In this document: positions 7,581-14,851 of the stretch, piece after piece
Layout of the letters: each line of letters begins with the position of its first letter
How positions within the stretch are numbered: position 1 is the first letter of the stretch
Origin: Anaerolineales bacterium
Lineage (GTDB): Bacteria; Chloroflexota; Anaerolineae; Anaerolineales; Villigracilaceae
Direction: 5' to 3'
Assembly: GCA_016789225.1 (NCBI GenBank)
Contig: JAEURI010000103.1
Coordinates: forward strand, 1 to 47,226
Length of the DNA stretch: 47,226 bases
Notes under the pieces: model-generated
Databases searched by the model: none
Told to the model about the DNA's origin: nothing
The model's input: only the letters and a program-made list of their open reading frames with translations
Translations under genes and position numbers: made by a program

Positions 7581-10500
7581 TCAACGACGGATCAACCCGC
7601 CCAGCCATTCACCGATCCCGCCAGTTGGCAGGGGCAGAGCTCCAAGTGCCAACAAACCCATATAGATCAGGAAGACCACCGCCACAAGCAGACCGATTCC
7701 AAGAATGCCGATCAACACAAGCAGCGGAAAGCGGATCCATTTTGATCTCCCGGAGAGCCGGTTGTTGAAGACTGTCAAGGTCAGGTGTGCCAGGAATGTA
7801 ACGATCAAAGAAGCCACGCCGATCTGATTCAAGGCCGGAGAGCCAAACAACAAACCTGCCCCCACCAGCAGAAGTTCGAAGATATATAGCAGCCAGACCC
7901 AATATCCCGCCACCAGGAAATTTCCAAAGGAGTTTGGCAGGGCAACTGCCAGGATGCCCGCAAAGATACTGCTTGCTGAGGTCAGCCACTTGGCCGGGGT
8001 GGAAAATTGCTTGTGGGTGTTCGAGAGTCCGTTCAATAGGTTCCCGAACACTCGCAGTGCGCGTGAGCCCACTATCAACGTGTCTCTGGGTGGGAAGCCT
8101 CTGTCAACCTGGTATTGATCTCTGAAGAGCTGAATCAACTTCCCCGGAGTTGCGAGGCGGGCCAATATCTGTTGGAGGGCGGCTGTCTCTCCTTCCTTCA
8201 ATTCATAATGGTCTTTTAGTTTACCGGTCAGCAATTTTTCTTTTTCAGCTTTTTCTGTTTTGGCCTTTGCCTGATAAACCGCCGCCTCATCCCTTGGCGT
8301 TAGATCCTCCTGAAGGATCGCGGCTTGCACATCATGAATGAGCGTTTTGCGTTCGTCACCTTCCGGCATGAGGGCTTTGATGACGCACTCCGCAGCGTCC
8401 AGTCGGCCCCACAACATATCGTTTTCACGCCATTCCATGGCAAAGAAAGCGCCGAAGTTGGCAAGGGTCGTCCCGGCTAGTTTGCCCTCGGCCTTGCGCC
8501 TCTCATTGAGCAGGCTGTCGGCATCTTCCGGGCTGATGCGAATAATCTCGGCTTCATCGCTTTCGCCCACGTCGGTTCCATAATAGATGGGGAAGATCAA
8601 CATGTCGTAATATTCGAATGAGTCGTTATAGTAGGACAGACATCGTTGAACAAGCGTACGATTATCCTTCCCTCCGGCTTTGCCCGGCTTGCTGCCGATC
8701 GCACCCTTCATCTTTCTGCCCACGAACGATAACGTCTGGCAGATATATCCCCTGCGTTCCTTGTTTGGCAGATGCTCTGCAAGGGCGCTGGTTGTTTTTT
8801 CGATCTGTTCCAGCACATCCGATAATGCAGGCGTTGGTGTTGAGCCCGTTGCAATAACTTCACGCGACTCTCTTGCCAGTTCGTTCAGGTACGACTTTCC
8901 TTTAAGATTGTCAACAGGCGCTTCAAGGGCTTTTTTCAACGCGGTCAACTCATTCACAAAATTCTTCAGATGTTCATCGCTGGGGGTTCTTGCCATTAAA
9001 GACTGCGAGCGCACTTTTCTGCCTCTTGCGCGCAAATGCCCGTATGCATCGTTGAGTTCCCGCTTGATGCTGGTTAGTTCCCTGCGGAGGGCTTCCGCAT
9101 CCAGAGAATCAATGTCATCTTTAATGCCGCTCACGATAAGGATCTGATTCGCCTCGCTAACGGCCTTCTCCCGTTCTTTTATGTTCTCACCATGTGGATA
9201 TGCCGCCTTCAACAGCTTGTTGATGATGTTTTGCAGGAACACAAGGCGGCGCATCCGCCAGGTGGTGTCCAAACGGAACAGGATGTCGTTTTCGGACCAA
9301 TGCGTTTCTGCCATGTTCGGATCGATGGAATAGTACTCACGCCGCCAACCTTCAATAAGGGAGTGAAAATCCTCGGCTCCGGTTCCAACCTCCTCCCAAT
9401 TGAAGGCCCGCAGAATGGCAGACTGTAAATTTTCCACCACACTGGCCACCCGCAGTTGATGGTAGGTTGCATAACTGATGCCGAACCAGTCGAGCAGTTC
9501 TTTGTCGAAATATTTATTCGCCCACAGGATCGGGTCTTTTTGCCAATTCTTCACGCCTTTCTTCAAGCGTGGGACGAAGTCAATATGGCTGATGACTTCA
9601 TTCACGCGCTGAATAAGCCGGTTTCGTTCGATCACTTTTTCCAGGTCTTCGCGAATGGGTTCATATCTTGGAATGGAAAGAAGCGCCGCCAGCACATTTT
9701 GAAGCGCGTCTGGTCTTTCCCCTTCGGCATTGGGGCTGGTATCTGGATGTTCAGGAGATGGATCAATATAGATCAACTTGCGGTCAACGGGCTGGTCTGC
9801 TCGTCTTCGCAGCAGGGCTTCGGTGGCATAACTGAACGGCTTATTGTCAATGTAGCCGCCGTCGCCAAAGGAACGCCTTGAAAATTCATCGTCGACCTTC
9901 ACATAATCCTTGAAAAAATCGTTCCAGGTCTTTGGGTCATAACCATAGAATTGCTTGAAGTCCTTCAACGACAGCACGTTCTTTACGTCATCGAGCTGCA
10001 TCGGCTCGAATGCAAACGGAAAGGATGAGGTGCAGCGCGCCACATAAGCCAGGAGAGGATTGTTAGCCTGGGTAAAATCATTGCTGTATTCTTTGTTTTC
10101 ATCTGCCCCTTTGCCCGCTTCGATCTCCCAACCGGCGGCATCCATGGTCGAGTAATGGAATCGAAAGACATTTCGGTAGCGCATTTCCTGAACATGCGCA
10201 TTCGAGACCGGCAGTTCCACGGTCAACCCGCGAATGTCGGTGGCGGTGATGTTTAGGTCAAGTTCCTCCACAAAAGGCGAGAGCCCGTCGGGCGCTTCGA
10301 TTCTTTTTCCCATATCCATTTCATGCAATGCTTTCAAGAGATGATAGTACATGCGATGGCTGTTTAACAGGGAACTTGGCGGATCTTTTAATGCAAGCCC
10401 GCTGACGGCTGAGTCTTTATCGTTTATCAATTTCCCAATATCACCCTGTTCCAGCCAGATTCTCTTTAACAGGTCCACCGACTGGCCATTCACCAGGGCT

Positions 10501-10829
10501 TTGGCAAGGTAGACAGCATTGATTCCACCTGCGGAAGTGCCCGATAGAATATCCACAACGAATTTGGTTCCCAGAGCCTTGCCTGCCCGGCGATAAACTT
10601 TTTCCGCTTCGGATAATTGGTCTTCAGCAAGCAAATACTCCCCCTGTCCATCTGCTGACTCACGCTTAGTACGGGCGGTCGCCTTCACCATGCTATATAG
10701 TTCTTTGGCAACGCCATAGATATAAATTGCAAGCGATACGCCGCCATACATCACGACTGCAAAGCGGGTCTCCTTCTCAACCGGCGGAGCAATTCGATCT
10801 TTCGGAATATCCAGTATAGGGGTCAACAT
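7581..10829 (-). CDS. Large patatin-like phospholipase with DUF3376-type region and C-terminal membrane helices
   Basis: I place the start at the ATG at 10827-10829 because GGAGGT lies 6 nt upstream; an upstream in-frame ATG would add 28 residues without support. The protein has 1082 residues. Patatin hydrolase features are the nucleophile elbow SGTSAGG (S99) and the DGG motif in FGDGGYIDN (Asp near 322), forming a Ser-Asp dyad. The oxyanion segment is YGGVSLAIY (28-36) rather than the usual GGGxRG. A long helical middle region resembles the DUF3376 class of bacterial patatins. About four membrane helices end the protein (from SSIFAGILAVALP onward). It is likely a membrane-anchored lipid acyl hydrolase; the substrate is unknown. 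It is transcribed divergently from the SET gene. Confidence 0.88.
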   Translation of the reverse strand: MLTPILDIPKDRIAPPVEKETRFAVVMYGGVSLAIYIYGVAKELYSMVKATARTKRESADGQGEYLLAEDQLSEAEKVYRRAGKALGTKFVVDILSGTSAGGINAVYLAKALVNGQSVDLLKRIWLEQGDIGKLINDKDSAVSGLALKDPPSSLLNSHRMYYHLLKALHEMDMGKRIEAPDGLSPFVEELDLNITATDIRGLTVELPVSNAHVQEMRYRNVFRFHYSTMDAAGWEIEAGKGADENKEYSNDFTQANNPLLAYVARCTSSFPFAFEPMQLDDVKNVLSLKDFKQFYGYDPKTWNDFFKDYVKVDDEFSRRSFGDGGYIDNKPFSYATEALLRRRADQPVDRKLIYIDPSPEHPDTSPNAEGERPDALQNVLAALLSIPRYEPIREDLEKVIERNRLIQRVNEVISHIDFVPRLKKGVKNWQKDPILWANKYFDKELLDWFGISYATYHQLRVASVVENLQSAILRAFNWEEVGTGAEDFHSLIEGWRREYYSIDPNMAETHWSENDILFRLDTTWRMRRLVFLQNIINKLLKAAYPHGENIKEREKAVSEANQILIVSGIKDDIDSLDAEALRRELTSIKRELNDAYGHLRARGRKVRSQSLMARTPSDEHLKNFVNELTALKKALEAPVDNLKGKSYLNELARESREVIATGSTPTPALSDVLEQIEKTTSALAEHLPNKERRGYICQTLSFVGRKMKGAIGSKPGKAGGKDNRTLVQRCLSYYNDSFEYYDMLIFPIYYGTDVGESDEAEIIRISPEDADSLLNERRKAEGKLAGTTLANFGAFFAMEWRENDMLWGRLDAAECVIKALMPEGDERKTLIHDVQAAILQEDLTPRDEAAVYQAKAKTEKAEKEKLLTGKLKDHYELKEGETAALQQILARLATPGKLIQLFRDQYQVDRGFPPRDTLIVGSRALRVFGNLLNGLSNTHKQFSTPAKWLTSASSIFAGILAVALPNSFGNFLVAGYWVWLLYIFELLLVGAGLLFGSPALNQIGVASLIVTFLAHLTLTVFNNRLSGRSKWIRFPLLVLIGILGIGLLVAVVFLIYMGLLALGALPLPTGGIGEWLGGLIRR

Positions 10830-10945
10830 GATTGCACCTCCAGCAATGCATTCGATGAACATCATCATTCTACAAACTTCAAGCATGAAATACAATAAGC
10901 AATTTATATTCAACCTTAAAATATCAATAGAGTCTTGCTAAACTC

Positions 10946-10973
10946 TTGTAATTAAATTCATTGTTGCTATACT
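10946..10973 (+). promoter_or_regulatory. Promoter of the SET-domain gene
   Basis: TTGTAA at 10946-10951 and an extended -10, TGC-TATACT, with TATACT at 10968-10973, have a 16-nt spacer. The region is AT-rich, and the start codon with a Shine-Dalgarno sequence is at 11020. No convincing promoter for the divergent patatin gene was found in the same 190-nt gap. Confidence 0.5.
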
Positions 10974-11019
10974 AAACGAATAAATAATGTTTACTATCAG
11001 CACGAAGGAGAAAATAATA

Positions 11020-11511
11020 ATGGTTTCAACAACAATGGAAACACTTGCAATTCGAACGGAGAATAAATTTAGAACGTTGGTGACAAAGCGTGCCTATAAA
11101 ATGGGAGAAGTGATCTGCGATATTCCCAGTGAGAATATTATGGATAAGCCGAGTCGCTTTACTGTGCAGGTCGCGCGCGATAAACATACACATGTGGGCA
11201 AGCTCGCTGCACTCAATCACTCCTGCGACCCCAATGTCATTCTCGATACAGAGAACATGTCCATGGTTGCCTGCAAGGACATTGCCAAGGGCGAGGAACT
11301 GTACTTCTTCTACCCATCCACCGAATGGGAAATGAACGCACCCTTCATTTGTTTGTGCGGAGCATCGAACTGCATTCATGTGGTCGCTGGTGCGCGCTTC
11401 CTTCCCTTGTCCACCCTTGAACATCATTACCTCAATCCCCACATCCGCGATCTGATGATCGAACTGCTTCACGGTACAAAACAAAATCTTGAAAAGCTGA
11501 AAGTAGAATAA
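11020..11511 (+). CDS. Bacterial SET-domain protein (putative lysine methyltransferase)
   Basis: The ATG at 11020 is chosen because AAGGAG at 11005-11010 precedes it; an ATG at 10987 lacks such a site. The protein is 163 residues, a minimal SET domain. Signature residues are NHSCDPNV (N66, H67, S68), GEELYFFYPS with the probable catalytic Tyr Y98, and a post-SET-like cysteine cluster CLCGASNC (C111, C113, C118). SET domains transfer a methyl group from S-adenosylmethionine to lysine side chains. The bacterial substrate is unknown. The gene is monocistronic, bounded by its own promoter and a strong terminator. Confidence 0.84.
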   Translation: MVSTTMETLAIRTENKFRTLVTKRAYKMGEVICDIPSENIMDKPSRFTVQVARDKHTHVGKLAALNHSCDPNVILDTENMSMVACKDIAKGEELYFFYPSTEWEMNAPFICLCGASNCIHVVAGARFLPLSTLEHHYLNPHIRDLMIELLHGTKQNLEKLKVE

Positions 11512-11512
11512 C

Positions 11513-11552
11513 AAAAAAAACTTCCGAAGCGGATGACTTCGGAAGTTTTTTT
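11513..11552. terminator. Bidirectional intrinsic terminator
   Basis: The stem CTTCCGAAG / CTTCGGAAG has a 7-nt loop. It is flanked by eight A on the left and seven T on the right, so it works in both directions for the convergent SET and hypothetical genes. It begins 2 nt after the SET stop codon. Confidence 0.92.
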
Positions 11553-11556
11553 ATCT

Positions 11557-11979
11557 CTACAGTTTTTGGTGCAGGGCCAGTAACTTGTATGCCCCAGCCC
11601 AGGGTTTGCCCAGCCGGTGGTTTTCAGCGATAACCACCTTGCCAAATTTCTGCGCGATCGGCGGCATAAGCGTGGCGATGGTTGCCCAATCGTCCGAGAG
11701 TACGGCATCTTTCATTTTTGCAGCATACTGTCCCGACCACATCCATTCCATGCGGAACTTATCCGCCTTCACCCAATAGTCGCGCTTCTCCCATGCGACC
11801 ACGGATACGTCGATCCCCTCCGATATGGACTGCAAGGCCAGGGCAATGAATGCAGCCTGATCCTTCGCATCGGGTGTCACCTGAGATTGCTTGGCCAGTT
11901 CACGAATGCACAGCACAATACACTTCGTTAACCGGGTTCTTTCTTTTCCTACAGATTCGGGGTTGATGATTCGGCTCAA
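11557..11979 (-). CDS. Hypothetical protein, about 140 residues, TTG start
   Basis: I do not recognise this family. The open frame extends upstream to 12099, but that would run through the start of the divergent HAD gene. A TTG at 11977-11979 preceded by GGAG with a 7-nt spacer is the better start and gives LSRIINPESVG as the first residues. The product is soluble and mostly helical, with several Trp residues (VVAWEKRDYWVKADKFRMEWMW) and many Ala/Lys. It has no membrane segment and no zinc motif. It is a lone gene that ends at the bidirectional terminator. The codon pattern looks coding; the function cannot be stated. Confidence 0.65.
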   Translation of the reverse strand: MSRIINPESVGKERTRLTKCIVLCIRELAKQSQVTPDAKDQAAFIALALQSISEGIDVSVVAWEKRDYWVKADKFRMEWMWSGQYAAKMKDAVLSDDWATIATLMPPIAQKFGKVVIAENHRLGKPWAGAYKLLALHQKL

Positions 11980-12042
11980 GATAATTCTCCGTCTTTGATA
12001 TACAGACGCGCGATTATACCGCCAGATTTGGTTTCTTTCGGA

Positions 12043-12048
12043 TAAAAT
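12043..12048 (+). promoter_or_regulatory. Possible -10 box before the HAD gene
   Basis: TAAAAT lies 10 nt before the ATG at 12059, implying a leader of a few nucleotides at most. No Shine-Dalgarno sequence is present and no clear -35 box is visible. Confidence 0.3.
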
Positions 12049-12058
12049 AGCCCCGACC

Positions 12059-12673
12059 ATGACCCAATCGATCACCACCATTATTTTTGATTTTGGCAAC
12101 GTCCTCCTGGGCTGGGATGCCCGAAAGTTGTACGAGCGCTTCTTTCCCGACCTTGAGGCTGTTGACCGTTTTCTCGAGCAGATTCGCTTCGCCGAGTGGA
12201 ATGCAAAACAAGACGCTGGGCGCCCCTTCCATGTGGGTGTTGCAGATTTGTCGCGTCAGTTCCCACAATATGCCGACCTCATCCAGGCATATGACACCTA
12301 TTGGGAAGAGAGTCTCACCGGCCGAGTCGATGGAACGATCGAGATCGTCAACGAGTTGAAACAGGCGGGCTGGCCGCTGTATCTGCTTAGCAACTTCTCT
12401 GTCGAAAAGTTCGAGCTCATTCGCAGCCAGCATTCATATCTTGACCTCTTCGACGACATCATCATTTCCGGCGAGATCGGGATCGTCAAGCCGGAACCGG
12501 CTATCTTCCAACAAGCCCTCACGAGAATCAATCGAACAGCCCAGGAATGTTTATTCATCGACGATTCAGCCGCGAATATTGAGACTGCCCGCACATTGGG
12601 GTTTCAAGTGATCCACTACCACTCCCCTGCCCAGCTGCGGTCTGAGCTGGCTACTCTTTCCATATTAGGATAA
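12059..12673 (+). CDS. HAD family phosphatase (YihX-like)
   Basis: The 204-residue protein shows all four HAD motifs. Motif I is IFDFGNVL with nucleophile D11, in the DxGNV variant seen in YihX-type phosphatases. Motif II is the Ser in LLSNFS, motif III the Lys in GIVKPEP, and motif IV is FIDDSAANI. The alpha-helical cap lies between motifs I and II. Relatives hydrolyse sugar phosphates or other small phosphate monoesters; the exact substrate is not evident. The stop is 5 nt before the polyprenyl synthase ATG, so the two are probably co-transcribed. Confidence 0.88.
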   Translation: MTQSITTIIFDFGNVLLGWDARKLYERFFPDLEAVDRFLEQIRFAEWNAKQDAGRPFHVGVADLSRQFPQYADLIQAYDTYWEESLTGRVDGTIEIVNELKQAGWPLYLLSNFSVEKFELIRSQHSYLDLFDDIIISGEIGIVKPEPAIFQQALTRINRTAQECLFIDDSAANIETARTLGFQVIHYHSPAQLRSELATLSILG

Positions 12674-12678
12674 TCATC

Positions 12679-13725
12679 ATGAGCGCAAACCTACAACAAT
12701 CCATGCTTGATGCGATCGAAATTGAATTGAAGCAGCAGGTGGCACGTCTAGATCAGCCGCGGACAAAAGACTTTCACGAGATGTTGACCTACCATATGGG
12801 CTGGACAGGGGATGGTGCCGGGCCGTTTGCGGCAGGGAAGCGTATTCGTCCGCTTTTAACTTTGTTATCGGTTATTTCTTGTTTTGATGAAGATAAAAAT
12901 AAAGAAGGAAAAGATGGTAAAATAAATTGGCTACACGCAGTCTCCGCCGCCAGTTCAATTGAACTGATTCACAACTTCTCACTTGTACATGACGACATTC
13001 AAGATAATTCAGAGCTGCGGCGTGGTCGAAAAACGGTTTGGGCGAATTGGGGTGCGCCCATGGCGATCAATGTTGGTGATGCATTATTTGTCATCGCCAA
13101 TCAATCTGTGATGGATTTGGCTGAGCATTATCCTGCAGAGATGGTGGTGAAAGCCTCGAAGATTTTGTCTCAATGCTGTCTTGAATTGACCCAGGGTCAG
13201 TATCTCGATATGTCTTATGAAGAACGTACCGATCTGAGCATCGAAGATTATTGGCCAATGATCGCAGGCAAAACCTCTGCCCTACTCTCTGCATGTACCC
13301 ATATCGGGTCATTACTTGGCTACGCGAATGACGAGAAAATGGAAAATTTTCGGCTCTTTGGATATCATCTCGGGCTTGCCTTTCAGGTTCAGGATGATAT
13401 TTTGGGAATTTGGGGCGATGAAGCGCTCACTGGAAAATCTGCATCCAGTGACCTGGTCGAGGGGAAGAATTCATTGCCAGTTTTATTTGCCCTGGAAAAG
13501 AAGGGTCCGTTCGCAGAACGCTGGCATCAGGGTCCCATTTCGGTGGATGAAGTAGACGCCATGGCAGACCTTTTGGAAAAAGAAGGCGGCAAGGCATACG
13601 CTGAGCAAGTCTCCGAAGTAGAAACCCAAAAAGCGCTCGACCACCTGTATAAGGCAAATCCGCAGGGCGAGGCGGGTGAGATCATCATCGGGCTGGCGAA
13701 CAAGCTCCTGAAACGCAACCAGTAA
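12679..13725 (+). CDS. Polyprenyl diphosphate synthase (E-isoprenyl synthase family)
   Basis: The 348-residue protein has the first aspartate-rich motif DDIQD at residues 105-109, followed by RRGRKTVW, and the second as FQVQDDILGIWGD (D239, D240). These bind Mg-diphosphate for head-to-tail condensation of isopentenyl diphosphate onto allylic diphosphates. The N-terminal GKRIRPLL motif is also present. A Lys/Asp-rich insert (about residues 73-84) interrupts the early helices. The residues that would set chain length do not let me choose between geranylgeranyl and longer products. AGGA upstream of the ATG serves as a Shine-Dalgarno sequence. Confidence 0.92.
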   Translation: MSANLQQSMLDAIEIELKQQVARLDQPRTKDFHEMLTYHMGWTGDGAGPFAAGKRIRPLLTLLSVISCFDEDKNKEGKDGKINWLHAVSAASSIELIHNFSLVHDDIQDNSELRRGRKTVWANWGAPMAINVGDALFVIANQSVMDLAEHYPAEMVVKASKILSQCCLELTQGQYLDMSYEERTDLSIEDYWPMIAGKTSALLSACTHIGSLLGYANDEKMENFRLFGYHLGLAFQVQDDILGIWGDEALTGKSASSDLVEGKNSLPVLFALEKKGPFAERWHQGPISVDEVDAMADLLEKEGGKAYAEQVSEVETQKALDHLYKANPQGEAGEIIIGLANKLLKRNQ

Positions 13726-13758
13726 AAGGTCAAGAAAGAGGCGTGCTGATTATCAGGC

Positions 13759-13788
13759 TTGACATGCCTTTTCAGCGTCGCTTATAAT
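13759..13788 (+). promoter_or_regulatory. Near-perfect promoter of tRNA-Gly
   Basis: TTGACA at 13759-13764 and TATAAT at 13783-13788 both match the consensus exactly, with an 18-nt spacer. The predicted start is about 9 nt before the tRNA. Confidence 0.82.
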
Positions 13789-13803
13789 TCAGTTCAATAT
13801 AAC

Positions 13804-13874
13804 GCGGGTGTAGTTCAGTGGTAGAACACGTGCTTCCCAAGCATGACACGCGGGTTCGATTCCCGCCACCCGCT
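13804..13874 (+). tRNA. tRNA-Gly (anticodon CCC)
   Basis: The acceptor stem GCGGGTG / CACCCGC is perfect. The D arm contains AGTTCAGTGGTAGAA, the anticodon stem-loop is CGTGC-TTCCCAA-GCATG with anticodon CCC at 13836-13838, and the T arm contains GGTTCGATTCC. The discriminator base is T. CCA is not encoded and must be added enzymatically. Confidence 0.95.
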
Positions 13875-13879
13875 CTGCA

Positions 13880-13907
13880 GCCGAGGAAATGCCTGCCTCG
13901 GCTTTTT
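13880..13907 (+). terminator. Intrinsic terminator after tRNA-Gly
   Basis: The stem GCCGAGG / CCTCGGC has a 9-nt loop and is followed by TTTTT. It starts six nucleotides after the tRNA end and separates it from the signalling operon. Confidence 0.87.
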
Positions 13908-13911
13908 GTTA

Positions 13912-13920
13912 TGCTATACT
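13912..13920 (+). promoter_or_regulatory. Extended -10 element, candidate promoter of the large signalling operon
   Basis: TGC-TATACT matches the extended -10 pattern and resembles that of the SET gene. No -35 hexamer is recognisable, since that position falls in the tRNA terminator stem. Transcription would start near 13927, leaving about 65 nt of leader before the first receiver gene. Confidence 0.45.
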
Positions 13921-13991
13921 ATTTGTAAGGTAGCTGTTATGGTGGTATCGCGGCCTTTAAAAGTAAAATTCAGCCCGGAGAATTACATGCC

Positions 13992-14384
13992 ATGACTGAA
14001 TTTGAAAAAGGGACGATCCTTTATGTGGAAGATAATCCAGACAATCGTAATTTGATCCGGAGGGTATTAAATGCGGAGGGCTATGCTGTTGTTGAAGCAT
14101 CACAAGCCACGCAGGCAATAGACAGGCTGGAACATGAAAAAGTCGATTTGATCCTGATGGATATCAACATGCCCGACATGGACGGTTATACGTTAACGGC
14201 GAAAATAAAGAGAATGGAAAAATTTTCCAAGATTCCAATCCTTGCTGTAACCGCTAATGTGATGCGCGGTGACCGTGAAAAATCACTTGAAGCGGGATGT
14301 GATGGGTATATTCAGAAACCGATCGACATCGATACGCTCGCCCAGCAGATCGAACGCTTCATCACAAGGAGAACCAATGCCTGA
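13992..14384 (+). CDS. Stand-alone response regulator receiver protein
   Basis: This 130-residue protein is a single REC domain with no output domain. It has the acidic pair E13/D14, phospho-acceptor D57 in LILMDINMP, the conserved Thr in VTA, and K109 in IQKP; both D57 and K109 fall at the same numbers as in CheY. GGAG upstream supports the start. It opens the long signalling cluster and overlaps the next receiver gene by 8 nt. It probably receives phosphate from the hybrid kinase 26 kb downstream, the only kinase in the cluster, but that pairing is inference. Confidence 0.93.
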   Translation: MTEFEKGTILYVEDNPDNRNLIRRVLNAEGYAVVEASQATQAIDRLEHEKVDLILMDINMPDMDGYTLTAKIKRMEKFSKIPILAVTANVMRGDREKSLEAGCDGYIQKPIDIDTLAQQIERFITRRTNA

Positions 14385-14835
14385 ACAAGACCAAACCCCT
14401 GCGGTTTCCGACACTCAGCCGATTCGAAAGCCCACCATCCCAAAAGATGCAGCAGTGCTGGTGGTCGAAGATAATGTTTCAAACTTTGTGTTAATTGCCC
14501 GCATGTTGGGGTACCTTGGCATCCATTGTGAATGGAAGACCTCAGGATATGAGGTGGTTGAGTATGCAGATACTCTCCCGCGCCTCGATCTGATCCTGAT
14601 GGACATTCGCCTGCCTTATGAAGATGGTTATGGCGCATTGAAAAAGATCCGCGCATCCGAGCGATTTAAAGCTGTGCCGATCGTTGCAGTGACGGCTGAG
14701 GCCAGCATGGAACAAATGAAAAAAGCCCAGGAGTCCGGGTTCGATGGTTTTTTGGGAAAGCCGCTTGACCCCGATCGGTTTCCCGACCAAATTCGCCGAA
14801 TTTTAAATGGAGAACCAGTCTGGGAGTTCAGTTAG
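14377..14835 (+). CDS. Second stand-alone response regulator receiver protein
   Basis: The ATG at 14377 has AAGGAG 5 nt upstream and gives 152 residues. About 24 residues of polar, proline-containing tail precede the REC domain. Key residues are E31/D32, phospho-acceptor D76 in LILMDIRLP, the conserved Thr in VTA, and K128 in GKPLDP. No output domain is present. It overlaps the preceding receiver gene and lies 16 nt before the first GAF receptor, so it belongs to the same transcript. Its likely role is phosphotransfer or binding to a target protein. Confidence 0.92.
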   Translation: MPEQDQTPAVSDTQPIRKPTIPKDAAVLVVEDNVSNFVLIARMLGYLGIHCEWKTSGYEVVEYADTLPRLDLILMDIRLPYEDGYGALKKIRASERFKAVPIVAVTAEASMEQMKKAQESGFDGFLGKPLDPDRFPDQIRRILNGEPVWEFS

Positions 14836-14851
14836 CCGTGAATTTTTATAA

